Shown: piece by piece, positions 25,607 through 35,920 of the stretch | Layout: each line of letters begins with the position of its first letter | Numbering within the stretch: position 1 is the stretch's first letter | Assembly: GCA_019448215.1 (NCBI GenBank) | Contig: CP080408.1 | Coordinates: 124,001 to 188,000 of the forward strand | Reading direction: 5' to 3' | Length of the DNA: 64,000 nucleotides | Source: Thalassovita mediterranea | GTDB lineage: Bacteria > Pseudomonadota > Alphaproteobacteria > Caulobacterales > Hyphomonadaceae | Position numbers and translations under genes: made by a program | Notes under the pieces: generated by a model | Seen by the model: the letters and a program-made list of their open reading frames with translations, nothing else | What the model was told of the DNA's origin: nothing | The model's database searches: none

Positions 25607-27547
25607 CTAGAGCTCTTCCAGCTCGACCAGCATGACGCCTTCCGCGACCTGCTCACCCACGCTGGCGCCCACCGCCTTTACCACGCCATCACGCGGCGCT
25701 TTCAGGCTGTGCTCCATCTTCATGGCTTCCATGACGGCCAATGTCTGCTCCTTGGTGACCTCGTCGCCCGGCTGGACGCGCAGATCGATGACCTTGCCCG
25801 GCATTGGCGCAGACACCTTGTCGCCGCCTGCAATCGCCTCGGCCTCGGCCTCATAGTCCGGAATGTCGACGAGGACCGTGTCGCCATCAACAGCGACAGC
25901 AAAGCTGTGATCGGTGATAGAGATTGCGGGCATGATATCCATGGCCGGGTCTCGCTCATCGACGGCAATGTCTGCAATCTCGCCGTCGAGCTTTAGCCGG
26001 ATGGATCGGCGAGCCGGTGCGTTAAGGCGCCAGCCATCCTTCTGGTCGAATGGCGTGTCGCCGGTATCCGTCAGCAGCGCATGCGCCACCAGACGACCTG
26101 CTGCTTCACGGATGTCGGTCTTCGCTTGCGTCAACGCGTCTATTTCTTCTGCGATCCAGTTCACGTGATGCTCGCCGCTGCGGAAGACGGGGTGATCGAG
26201 GCAGCGCTTCAGGAAGCCGACATTGCTCGGAATGCCCGCAATGATGCTTTCGCCGAGGCTTTCAGACAGGGCATCGATTGCGCTCTCACGGTCCCAACTT
26301 TTCACGATCGACTTGGCAATCATGGAATCGTAGACCGCAGGCACGGTGTCGCCCGCACCAAAGCCGCTATCAAGCCTGTAGAGTGTGAGGTCGCCGTCCA
26401 GAGCGTCGGCTGGCGCACCAGCGCTGCTCTCGGACAGACGCTCGACATTGCCGAGATTGAAGGCATAGAGCCGCCCTGCCCCCGGCCGGAAATTGTCGGC
26501 AGGGTCTTCGGCGCAGATACGCGCCTCTATGGCGTGTCCGTTTAGCGGGATATCACCCTGTTTCAGAGGCAGTTTCTCACCGGAGGCAACACGCAGCTGC
26601 CACTCGACGAGGTCGGTGCCAGTGATGAGCTCGGTCACAGGGTGCTCGACCTGCAGGCGCGTATTCATCTCAAGGAAGAAGAACGTATCCTTGGCGAGCG
26701 GCCGGGTGCCATCGACGATGAACTCCACCGTACCTGCGCCCTGATAGCCAACCGCCTTGGCGAGATCGACAGCGGCGCCTGTCATGGCGCCGCGCACATC
26801 CTCTGGCATGCCGGGCGCAGGCGCTTCCTCGACGACCTTCTGGCGGCGGCGCTGCAGGGAGCAGTCGCGCTCATAGAGGTGAACGGCGTCTCCATGGCTG
26901 TCGCCGAAGACCTGAACTTCAATGTGGCGCGGCTGTTCGACCAGCTTCTCCAGCATCACGCGGCCATCGCCGAACGAAGATTTTGCCTCACGCACGGCGC
27001 TTTCCAGCTCGCCCGCGAGGTCTTCTTTCTTCGCCACCAGGCGGATGCCGCGCCCACCGCCACCTGCGACAGCCTTAATCAGGAGCGGATAGCCGATGCG
27101 TTCGGCCTCGCCCTCCAGCGTGGCAGCATCCTGCGCCTCGCCGCGATAGCCCGGCAGGACCGGAACGCCCGCCTCTTCTGCGATGCGCTTGGCTTCGTCC
27201 TTGAGGCCCATCGATCGGATGGTTGCCGCCGTCGGGCCAACCCAGATCAAGCCGGCCTTTACGACCGCGTCTGCAAAGTCCGCATTCTCTGACAGGAAGC
27301 CATAGCCCGGATGGATCGCCTCAGCGCCTGCAGCTTTTGCAGCTTCAATGATGCGTTCGCCCTGAAGGTAGCTCTCTGTCGCCGGGGACGCGCCGATATG
27401 GACGGCCTCATCGGCCATGGCGACATGGCGGGCATAGACGTCAGCGTCAGAATAGACCGCGACAGTGCGCACGCCGAGGCGTTTGCAGGTCTCGATTATC
27501 CGGCAGGCAATCTCACCCCGGTTCGCGATCAGCAGGCTTTTCAGCAT
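25607..27547 (-). CDS. mccA: Methylcrotonyl-CoA carboxylase, biotin-containing alpha subunit
   Basis: A 646-aa subunit combining biotin carboxylase and biotin carboxyl carrier. The ATP-grasp part begins LLIANRGEIACRI, with AVAGGGGRGIRLV, LQRRRQKVVEEAPAP and FLEMNTRLQVEHPVTE. The C-terminal carrier domain has the biotinyl lysine in EAMKMEHSL. With mccB (31015-32622), the hydratase and ivd on the same strand it fits leucine degradation (3-methylcrotonyl-CoA to 3-methylglutaconyl-CoA) better than acetyl- or propionyl-CoA carboxylase; a separate PccA lies at 47013. GGAAGGA precedes the ATG. Its first 35 bases overlap the end of the DUF817 gene. Confidence 0.9.
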   Translation of the reverse strand: MLKSLLIANRGEIACRIIETCKRLGVRTVAVYSDADVYARHVAMADEAVHIGASPATESYLQGERIIEAAKAAGAEAIHPGYGFLSENADFADAVVKAGLIWVGPTAATIRSMGLKDEAKRIAEEAGVPVLPGYRGEAQDAATLEGEAERIGYPLLIKAVAGGGGRGIRLVAKKEDLAGELESAVREAKSSFGDGRVMLEKLVEQPRHIEVQVFGDSHGDAVHLYERDCSLQRRRQKVVEEAPAPGMPEDVRGAMTGAAVDLAKAVGYQGAGTVEFIVDGTRPLAKDTFFFLEMNTRLQVEHPVTELITGTDLVEWQLRVASGEKLPLKQGDIPLNGHAIEARICAEDPADNFRPGAGRLYAFNLGNVERLSESSAGAPADALDGDLTLYRLDSGFGAGDTVPAVYDSMIAKSIVKSWDRESAIDALSESLGESIIAGIPSNVGFLKRCLDHPVFRSGEHHVNWIAEEIDALTQAKTDIREAAGRLVAHALLTDTGDTPFDQKDGWRLNAPARRSIRLKLDGEIADIAVDERDPAMDIMPAISITDHSFAVAVDGDTVLVDIPDYEAEAEAIAGGDKVSAPMPGKVIDLRVQPGDEVTKEQTLAVMEAMKMEHSLKAPRDGVVKAVGASVGEQVAEGVMLVELEEL

Positions 27548-28394
27548 CTTGTCCTTCCCGGTGCCGGTGGATGAGCGCCACTAGCACGAAACTTATGATC
27601 ATCAGCAGGTACCAAGAGCCGAATTTTGCCGGAGAAACAAGTTTCCAGACTGACTCCTGCCCCGGATAGGTCCAGGCCCGCGCAAGTGTTCCAATATTCT
27701 CGGCAAACCAGATAAAAAGTGCAACCAGGCCAAAGCCGATGACGAGCGGCATGGGCCTGTGGTCCCGATCCGGCCTGAACCAGACCACACATGGACCGTA
27801 GATCAGGAGAGTCGCAACAAACAGCGCGTTGCGAATGTCGATCGTATAGTGATGGGCAAAGAAATTCACATAGATCGCGGTCGCCAACAGGCCCTGCAGC
27901 CAGAGCGGCGGGAACCTGTCAAAGCGGAAGTCGAAGATACGCCAGACGCGGGCGAGATAGCTGCCGACCGCCGCATACATGAAGCCGGAAAAGAGCGGCA
28001 CACCGCCAATGCGCAGGAAGCTTTCTTCGGGATAGATCCAGCTGCCAGCGCCTGTCTTGAAGACTTCCATCGCCGTACCGACGATATGGAAGGCGAGGAT
28101 CACCTTGGCTTCCTCGAGGCTTTCGAGACCCGTGGCGATCAAGATGATCTGGATGAGCACCGCCGCGACAACGAGGAAGTCGTAGCGGCTGATCGGAGCG
28201 CCTTCTGGGTAGAACAGGTGCGTCAGCAGGATCAGCGCGAGCAGCAGACCGCCAAAGATACAGGCCCAGCCCTGCTTGATGCCGAAGCTCAGAAACTCGA
28301 AGAAGGCGGCCCCGACAGGCCCGCGCACGAGCCGCCGTCTGACGTTTTCACGCTGCCTCGAGAGCAAGTCCTGCCATTGCGTCCATGTCCACAT
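27513..28394 (-). CDS. DUF817 family integral membrane protein
   Basis: About 293 aa with seven to eight hydrophobic helices. The conserved blocks LAFHIVGTAMEVFKTGAGSW and YPEESF, the VNFFAHHYTIDIRN motif and the WTYPGQ segment mark DUF817, whose function is unknown. Conserved acidic and His residues inside membrane helices (HIVGTAMEVFK, FAHHYTID) hint at a carotenoid- or lipid-type chemistry or transport, but this is a guess. ATG 28394 has AAAGAG seven bases upstream. It is wedged between mccA (35-base overlap) and the hydratase. Confidence 0.85.
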   Translation of the reverse strand: MWTWTQWQDLLSRQRENVRRRLVRGPVGAAFFEFLSFGIKQGWACIFGGLLLALILLTHLFYPEGAPISRYDFLVVAAVLIQIILIATGLESLEEAKVILAFHIVGTAMEVFKTGAGSWIYPEESFLRIGGVPLFSGFMYAAVGSYLARVWRIFDFRFDRFPPLWLQGLLATAIYVNFFAHHYTIDIRNALFVATLLIYGPCVVWFRPDRDHRPMPLVIGFGLVALFIWFAENIGTLARAWTYPGQESVWKLVSPAKFGSWYLLMIISFVLVALIHRHREGQDAEKPADREPG

Positions 28395-28495
28395 GACAGG
28401 CTCTTTCACTGTTGAACCGGGCGACCGGAAGGCAGGTCAAAGGCGATCTGCCGCAAGGGGCGCGGCAATTTCAAGGCCTGCCCGGGCGCCCGAGC

Positions 28496-29287
28496 CTACT
28501 CTGCCCAGCCGGGTTTGCGTTTTTCGAGGAAGGCGCTGAGGCCCTCCTTGCCCTCATCGCTGACACGGCGGGCGGCGATACGCTTGGCCGTTTCATGGCT
28601 GAGCGACTGGTCGATGGCGACACCGGCGAAATCCTGCACCAGCCGCTTGCTGTCATGGATCGCACCGGGCGCAGCCTTGCTCGCAAGGTCAGCCAGATAC
28701 TCTTCCATCTCCAGAAGGCCTTCATTGGTCTCGACCACATACTGGACGAGGCCGATCCGCTCAGCGAAGGCAGCGTCGAAGCTTTCAGCCGATACGAAAA
28801 GCGCCTTTGCCCAGCGCGGGCCAATGGCCGAGATCACGAAGGGGCTGATCGTTGCCGGGGTCAGGCCGAGGCGAACCTCTGAAAAGCGGAACTTGGTGTC
28901 CTTCATGGCGACAGCCACATCACAAGCCGCCACAAGACCTGCGCCGCCGCCCATGACCGCGCCGTGAACCAGTGCGACCGTCATCTGCGGCAGGGCTGCA
29001 AGCTTGCGCAGCATTTCTGCCAACTTGAAGGCGTCTTCCTCATTCTCATGGCGCGAATAGCTGGCAGCGGCCTTCATCCATTCGAGGTCGGCGCCGGCGG
29101 AGAAGCTCGGACCATTACCGCGCAGGATAACCATGCGAATGGTCGTCTGCTCTGTAAGGGTCTCGATGGCGTCGGTCAGTTCTTCAATGACGATAGCATT
29201 GAAGGCATTGTGCTTTTCCGGCCGGTTCAGCGTGATGACAGCGATACCACCCGGCGTCGCATCGAGGGAAATGGTCTCGTAGGCCAT
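28496..29287 (-). CDS. Enoyl-CoA hydratase/isomerase, probable methylglutaconyl-CoA hydratase
   Basis: 263 aa, crotonase fold. The CoA-binding oxyanion motifs are FSAGADLEWMK and VHGAVMGGGAGLVAACDVAVA. The block YSRHENEEDAFKLAEMLRKL and the later SEVRLGLTPATISPFVISAIG resemble LiuC/AUH-type methylglutaconyl-CoA hydratases more than the general FadB/crotonase enzymes. This suits its place between mccA and mccB in leucine catabolism. AGGAG precedes the ATG. A more general role as enoyl-CoA hydratase cannot be excluded. Confidence 0.88.
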   Translation of the reverse strand: MAYETISLDATPGGIAVITLNRPEKHNAFNAIVIEELTDAIETLTEQTTIRMVILRGNGPSFSAGADLEWMKAAASYSRHENEEDAFKLAEMLRKLAALPQMTVALVHGAVMGGGAGLVAACDVAVAMKDTKFRFSEVRLGLTPATISPFVISAIGPRWAKALFVSAESFDAAFAERIGLVQYVVETNEGLLEMEEYLADLASKAAPGAIHDSKRLVQDFAGVAIDQSLSHETAKRIAARRVSDEGKEGLSAFLEKRKPGWAE

Positions 29288-29347
29288 GAAAATCTCCTGT
29301 GGTCTGAAGATGACGTTAGGCCTGACACGGCCGTTTTGGAATGGGCG

Positions 29348-30427
29348 TTAGCCGTCCTTTGCAGCCTGCCTGTAATGACTGTCACGGCGAAGGGCCGGTT
29401 TCTCGACAAACCACCAGAGCAGGAAGCTCGCGGCCAGCGTGAGTAGCGCTGCGATAGCAAAACCCGCAGACAGCCCCGCGGTTGCGAAGACACCTGCCAT
29501 GATCAGCCCCTGAAGGATCGGGAAGTGGGTAATGTACAGGCCATAGCTGATGTCGCCATAGCGCGCAGCGTTGAGAACCGGGCCGGGCGCGAACGCTGCC
29601 CAGGCGATCAGGCCCGCAAGTCCTGCCGCGCGCAATGGCTCCAGAATTGGGTGCACAAATGAACCGGCGAAAAGCGCCAGCCCGATAAGGCCGAGTTGGC
29701 CTGTCTTCTCCTTCGCCCGGTCCCAGACCAGCCATAGACCCATACCGCTAGCGAAGAACGCCATCTGGCCCGGCAGCTGGCGCGCAAGCTCCGGCGCGAG
29801 AGCGATCAGTGTCGGTGAGGCCTGCGAAACGCCAAGCGCTGGTTCCAGCAGCAGGCGCCACGCCTCCCCCGCGACATAGAGGAATGCCAGCACGGCCCAC
29901 TGAGCTTTGGCCGCCCGTCGCATCATCCAGGCAATAATCGGGAGCGCGAGGTAGAACATCACTTCCACTTTGAGCGTCCAAAGCGCGCCATTGACGGCTT
30001 CGAAACGCTGGCCCTCAAACAAGCCCGGGAGATCCGGCGCAAGGAAGTTCAGGAAAACAAGATTGGCGGCGAGGTAGCGAAGAATTCCGCCAAAAGCGTC
30101 GGGCCCGGCCAAGACAAGGCTGACAAGGGCGGGTATCAGGATTATGACGGCATAGGCAGGATAAAGCCGCCGAACGCGTTTCTCCGCATAATCGCTAAGC
30201 GACCTCGAACGCATGAGCGACCCGAAAACGAGCGCGCCCGAAACAATGAAGAAGCCCTGAATGGAAATTTCAGCAAGCGCGCCTAGCGATGTCTCGAGAG
30301 CGTCATCTGGCGCAATCGCGGTCAGCGCCAGAGCGTGAAACACGGTGACACCGGCGGCAAAAACCAGTCGCAGGAGGTCAAAACGGTTCGCAGTCAGGGC
30401 ACCAAACTCCGCCTCAAGGGATGGCAT
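29348..30427 (-). CDS. Acyltransferase family 3 (OafA/NodX-type) membrane protein
   Basis: About 359 aa with roughly ten membrane helices. The first helix region reads FDLLRLVFAAGVTVFHALAL, with the motif R plus catalytic-type His seen in acyltransferase family 3. GFFIVSGALVFGS and LWTLKVEVMFYLALP are further hallmarks. Such enzymes O-acetylate surface polysaccharides or other exported glycans. ATG 30427 is chosen; ATG 30463 would add 12 residues without domain support. It lies downstream of the EF-hand gene but behind its terminator, so separate transcription is likely. No glycosyltransferase is nearby to indicate the acceptor. Confidence 0.88.
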   Translation of the reverse strand: MPSLEAEFGALTANRFDLLRLVFAAGVTVFHALALTAIAPDDALETSLGALAEISIQGFFIVSGALVFGSLMRSRSLSDYAEKRVRRLYPAYAVIILIPALVSLVLAGPDAFGGILRYLAANLVFLNFLAPDLPGLFEGQRFEAVNGALWTLKVEVMFYLALPIIAWMMRRAAKAQWAVLAFLYVAGEAWRLLLEPALGVSQASPTLIALAPELARQLPGQMAFFASGMGLWLVWDRAKEKTGQLGLIGLALFAGSFVHPILEPLRAAGLAGLIAWAAFAPGPVLNAARYGDISYGLYITHFPILQGLIMAGVFATAGLSAGFAIAALLTLAASFLLWWFVEKPALRRDSHYRQAAKDG

Positions 30428-30463
30428 GACCGGGTGGCATGGACCGGGGCTGTGCGCAAGCAA

Positions 30464-30489
30464 AAGGGGCCTGCATGTGCAGGCCCCTT
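30464..30489 (-). terminator. Rho-independent terminator of the EF-hand gene
   Basis: AAGGGGCCTGCA and TGCAGGCCCCTT form a nearly continuous inverted repeat with a two-base centre. On the minus strand it is followed by TTTTGCTTG, so it ends the EF-hand transcript. Confidence 0.88.
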
Positions 30490-30515
30490 CGCTGGTCTAA
30501 TTGTCAGGACGTGAC

Positions 30516-30839
30516 CTAGTAGTCGGCGTCCACATCCATGTCGGAATCATCCGTCATGTCGTCAGAGGCGTCTTTCTTCTCGGCCCAAGCTTCCTTGGCC
30601 TCTTCGTATTCTGCCTCGCTGACTTCGCCGTCATAGTCGGCGTCGATCATGGCGAACTTCTCAGTGGCTTCTGCCTCTGTCACATCGCCGTCAGCGGTTT
30701 TCCAGGCGACAAACTCCTCTTGGGAGATGGTACCGCTGGCATCGGTATCTACGTCGCCGAAGGCGGACATTTCACCTGCGGAGGCTGCGAGGGCACCTGC
30801 TGCTGCGGCACCGGCGATAACAATTGCAAAGCGTTTCAT
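30516..30839 (-). CDS. Secreted EF-hand calcium-binding protein
   Basis: 107 aa with a signal peptide (MKRFAIVIAGAAAAGALAASAG), so periplasmic or secreted. It has two canonical EF-hand loops: 31-42 (D31, D33, S35, G36, S39, E42) and 66-77 (D66, D68, D70, G71, S74, E77). A partial DGDVTEAE stretch lies between them. The C-terminal 18 residues are Asp-rich (DDMTDDSDMDVDAD), so the protein is very acidic overall. It is monocistronic, with its own terminator. Role unknown; calcium buffering or a calcium-dependent envelope interaction is possible. Confidence 0.92.
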   Translation of the reverse strand: MKRFAIVIAGAAAAGALAASAGEMSAFGDVDTDASGTISQEEFVAWKTADGDVTEAEATEKFAMIDADYDGEVSEAEYEEAKEAWAEKKDASDDMTDDSDMDVDADY

Positions 30840-31014
30840 AACTTACTCCATTTCTTGCGATCTCTTTCTGAGATGCGAGGAGAATACGCACAGCTTGGCA
30901 CGGGGGATGCGTTACAACGCGGTTAGGCGTCTATGCAACGCGAGCTGCTTGGAGAAAGCCTCAAAATATCAACGACCAAACGGACTTATTAAGCTTCCGA
31001 CAGGTCGATGAAAC

Positions 31015-32622
<1,608 letters not shown>

Positions 32623-32765
32623 TGGCCCTCCCGGAGACTGTTTCTTGCAGACCTATCGCCGGTTGCGGGCAATGTCATCCCGCAGCGGTAACCAGACTGA
32701 CATATATCTGCGCCTATAACTGGCCGTAGAGAGGCCTTTTCAACGCCACTCTGAGGGAACACACT

Positions 32766-34601
32766 GTGGCACTGATGAGTCTGGATATCGCGCCAACGCT
32801 GAAGTCGATCCCGTTTCTGGGAGATGTCCCGAAGCGCGCGCTGAAAGCGGCTGGGCGCGAAGCAAGATGGTTCGCCCTTCCTGCCGGCTGGGAGCTGTTC
32901 AAGGCCGGCGATATCTCCGAGTCGATCTATTTCGTTCTATCCGGATCGCTTGGCGCGTTCAGGACAATGCCGGACGGGCGCTCTGATTTTCTGGGTCATA
33001 TCCGCGCCGGTGAGCCAGTTGGCGAGATGGCGCTTTTTGAGGGCGCGGTTGATATCAATGGCGACGGCCTGCCCGACAATGCGCCGCATACAAGCTCGGT
33101 CTATGCACTGCGCGATTCCGAAATTCTTGAGATCTCTCGCAAGGGATTTGACCGGATCACAAAGGCTGATCCGGACATCCTGACTTCGATGATCCAGGTG
33201 ATGCTGGCGCGGCTGCGCGAAGGGCGCAAACCGAACAAGCGCAACGCACCAAAAGTCTTTGCGCTGGTTGCCACGTCGCCGACCATTGATCTTATGCTGC
33301 GCGCCGAGGCGTTGCAGACAGCAATTGCCCGCTTCAACATGAAGTGCCGGATCATCGACGAGGCCGAAGGGCGCGACAAGCCGACCGGCTTCTTCGATGA
33401 GCTTGAGGCCAATAATGACATCGTCATGCTGGTCACTTCGGTTGGCGACTCTTCATGGTTCCGGCTCTCAACGAGGCAGGCTGACCGCGTCTGGGTATTC
33501 GGGCGCGCCGATGCGCGTCCTTCAAAGCCGCTCATGCCGTCGCATGACTCGCCAGCGCGGGCGCTTCAGCTGGTCGATATCATCCTCCTGCATCACAGTT
33601 CGGAACGCCAGGCCTCCCATCCGTCAGACTGGCTGGAAGCGTCAGGGGCAGCACGGCTGTTCCACTGGAAAGGGCTCGATACCGGGAATTGCGACCGCCT
33701 CGCCCGCGTGATGGCGGGGCGCTCGACCGGCATCCTGCTTTCGGGCGGCGGCGCGCGCGCCTATGCCCATATCGGCGTTGTCCGCGCCATCCGCGAAGCC
33801 GGAATACCGATCGACTTTGCCGGCGGTGCGTCGATGGGCGCGGTGGTTGCCGCCTGCGTGGCGATGGGCTGGGATGACGCAGAGATCGACAGGCGCATCC
33901 GAAAAGCCTTCGTCGAAACCAATCCGCTTGGCGACTACAATCTGCCCGTCATCTCCATGGTGCGGGGCAAGCGGGTTAACCGCCGCCTCGAAGAGCATTT
34001 TGGCGATGTCGACATCAATGAGCTTCAGATCCCGTTCTTTGCCGTGTCGACGAACCTCACGGATGGCACCTACCGGGTTCATCGTAAGGGACAGCTTCGC
34101 ACCGCCCTGCGCGCAACGATTTCTCTGCCGGGGATCCTGCCGCCGGTGGTGCATAATGGCGAGGTTCTGGTCGACGGGGCCGTGCTCAACAATTTCCCGA
34201 CCGACGTCATGCGAGAGCTTCATCGCGGCATGGTCATCGGCGCGGATGTGTCACGCGCCCCAGAGGGCCTCAAGGCAGAAGACTTCGTGAACCCGCCAAA
34301 CTTCTTTCAGTGGGTCTGGCGGCATGGATTCTCGTCAGCCCCGCCCATCGCGGGACTGCTGATGCGGTCGGCGACGCTGAATATCAATCCAAATGCAGGC
34401 CGTGAGCTGGCCGACATGCTGATCGTACCAGAGCTTCGCGATATCGAGCTTCGTGACTGGACAGCCTATGACGAAGCTGTCGACGCCGGATACGAAGCCG
34501 CCCGCAAGGCACTTGCGAGCGGCTCACTTCATGAATTCTGTTTTGGCTCCGCGTCCGGCGCAAACCATAGCCACCGGGGCGTCGACCTGAAACAGGTCTG
34601 A
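32766..34601 (+). CDS. Cyclic-nucleotide-binding, patatin-like phospholipase (NTE-like)
   Basis: 611 aa. The N-terminal cyclic nucleotide-binding domain (residues about 15-135) contains FKAGDISESIYFVLSGSLGAF and GEPVGEMALFE. A central linker of about 160 residues follows, and then the patatin hydrolase: oxyanion loop LLSGGGARAYAHIG, nucleophile elbow G-A-S-M-G with Ser near 356, and the catalytic Asp in VDGAVLNNFP near 470. This resembles bacterial relatives of neuropathy target esterase, which deacylate phospholipids. GTG 32766 has GAGGG eight bases upstream and is preferred over ATG 32775. It is divergent from mccB; control by cAMP or another nucleotide is likely but untested. Confidence 0.93.
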   Translation: MALMSLDIAPTLKSIPFLGDVPKRALKAAGREARWFALPAGWELFKAGDISESIYFVLSGSLGAFRTMPDGRSDFLGHIRAGEPVGEMALFEGAVDINGDGLPDNAPHTSSVYALRDSEILEISRKGFDRITKADPDILTSMIQVMLARLREGRKPNKRNAPKVFALVATSPTIDLMLRAEALQTAIARFNMKCRIIDEAEGRDKPTGFFDELEANNDIVMLVTSVGDSSWFRLSTRQADRVWVFGRADARPSKPLMPSHDSPARALQLVDIILLHHSSERQASHPSDWLEASGAARLFHWKGLDTGNCDRLARVMAGRSTGILLSGGGARAYAHIGVVRAIREAGIPIDFAGGASMGAVVAACVAMGWDDAEIDRRIRKAFVETNPLGDYNLPVISMVRGKRVNRRLEEHFGDVDINELQIPFFAVSTNLTDGTYRVHRKGQLRTALRATISLPGILPPVVHNGEVLVDGAVLNNFPTDVMRELHRGMVIGADVSRAPEGLKAEDFVNPPNFFQWVWRHGFSSAPPIAGLLMRSATLNINPNAGRELADMLIVPELRDIELRDWTAYDEAVDAGYEAARKALASGSLHEFCFGSASGANHSHRGVDLKQV

Positions 34602-34615
34602 CCTTTCCGTGGCGA

Positions 34616-35449
34616 TTAGGCCGCCCTGTCCCATTCAGGTGCCCAGCTTGGATTGATCAGCCGCTGATTGTTCGTCTTGAGCGCCGTAATCCGGCCCATC
34701 TCTTCGGCGGTCAGCTCAAAGTCCCGCACATCGTTATTCTGACGCAGGTGTTCTGGCGATGAAGAGCGCGGAATGGTGATAACGCCCGGCTGCTGCGTGA
34801 ACCAGCGGATCACGACTTGTGCAGGCGTCTTGCCGTGCGTCTCGCCAATCTCTTTCAGGATGTCGCTGTCGAAGACCTGCCCCTGTGCAAGCGGTGAGTA
34901 CGCTGTCACAGACGTGCCGATAGCGTGCGCGGCTTCAAGCACCGGGGTCTGGTCGATGAACGGATGGTACTCGACCTGATTGGTCAGGATCGGCGCCTTT
35001 GACAGTTTCACGGCCTGCCCCAGCTGATCCACCGTAAAGTTCGACACACCGATATTCTTCGCCAGTCCCTTGTCGCGAACCTCGTTCAGCGCGCCGAGGC
35101 TTTCCTCAAGCGGGACGTCGTCATTTGGCCAGTGGAGCAGGATCAGGTCGACATAGTCGGTGCCGAGCTTGCTGACGCTTTTCTCGACCGACTTCTGAAG
35201 GTCGCCATCCTTATATTCAGACATCCAGACCTTTGTGGTCACCCAGAGGTCTTCTCGCGGCAGCTGGGCATCAGCGATCCCCCGGCCGACATCTTTCTCA
35301 TTCTCATAGGCCTGCGCGGTGTCGATCATCCGGTAGCCTGCTTCGATGGCCTTGGAGACGCATTCCTGCGCCGTCTCACCTTTCAGCTTCCAGGTCCCGA
35401 ACCCGATTGCAGGGATATCAACGCCGTAGTGCTTGGTTGTCAGGGTCAT
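34616..35449 (-). CDS. Aldo/keto reductase (2,5-diketogluconate reductase-like)
   Basis: 277 aa, NADPH-dependent (alpha/beta)8 barrel. The catalytic tetrad is visible: the Asp and Tyr in MIDTAQAYENE, the Lys in LWVTTKVWMSE and the His in LILLHWPND. VSNFTVDQL and the C-terminal IPRSSSPEHL (NADPH phosphate loop) support the family. It is related to DkgA/DkgB and to general aldehyde reductases; substrate unknown. GAAAGGACC precedes the ATG. Its 3' end converges on the patatin gene with 14 bases between. Confidence 0.92.
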   Translation of the reverse strand: MTLTTKHYGVDIPAIGFGTWKLKGETAQECVSKAIEAGYRMIDTAQAYENEKDVGRGIADAQLPREDLWVTTKVWMSEYKDGDLQKSVEKSVSKLGTDYVDLILLHWPNDDVPLEESLGALNEVRDKGLAKNIGVSNFTVDQLGQAVKLSKAPILTNQVEYHPFIDQTPVLEAAHAIGTSVTAYSPLAQGQVFDSDILKEIGETHGKTPAQVVIRWFTQQPGVITIPRSSSPEHLRQNNDVRDFELTAEEMGRITALKTNNQRLINPSWAPEWDRAA

Positions 35450-35526
35450 GATGGTCCTTTCTTGGCTCTCTCAATCTCTTGGAAAAGCAACGGGACGTCA
35501 GGGGTGAGGTTCCGGCAGGTGCGGCG

Positions 35527-35892
35527 TCATGACTGGTTCAGGCCCAGCTCTCGCTGCAGCTTCTTGGTGAGGCCGAGCGAGACCAACCGATAGCTCTCGC
35601 GCAGATAGTCTTTCAGGGCCTCATCATCGACGGCCTCGTCAGAAAAGCGCTGGATCCACTTCATACCGCGAGAGGCGAGATGCGGCGCGCCCTGGCAGCC
35701 GGGCTGTTCTTTCAGAATATCAAAAGCGAGCTCTGAGACCTTGAAGCTGCAGCGAAAACTGCCGTCCTTATCCTCGCCCGCGATGGCAAAGACCTTGCCG
35801 CCGATCTTCCACACATGGCTGCCGCCCCACTGCACGACATGCGTGGTGTGGGCGAGCGCGCCACAGAACTGATTATAGCTTCCGAGATCCAA
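35527..35892 (-). CDS. MmcQ/YjbR family protein
   Basis: About 121 aa with the MmcQ/YjbR fold (CyaY-like alpha/beta). Motifs: VVQWGGSHVWKIGGKVFA, FRCSF, then LASRGMKWIQRF and LRESYRLVSLGL. The TTG at 35892 is chosen as start because GGGAGGG lies five bases upstream and the family begins here; an upstream ATG at 35949 would overlap egtD. Members are called DNA-binding by their structure, but a function is not established. It lies 28 bases downstream of egtD on the same strand, perhaps in one transcript with egtB-egtD. Confidence 0.85.
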   Translation of the reverse strand: MDLGSYNQFCGALAHTTHVVQWGGSHVWKIGGKVFAIAGEDKDGSFRCSFKVSELAFDILKEQPGCQGAPHLASRGMKWIQRFSDEAVDDEALKDYLRESYRLVSLGLTKKLQRELGLNQS

Positions 35893-35920
35893 CAGGCCCT
35901 CCCTCGAAGGGGCGACCTGC

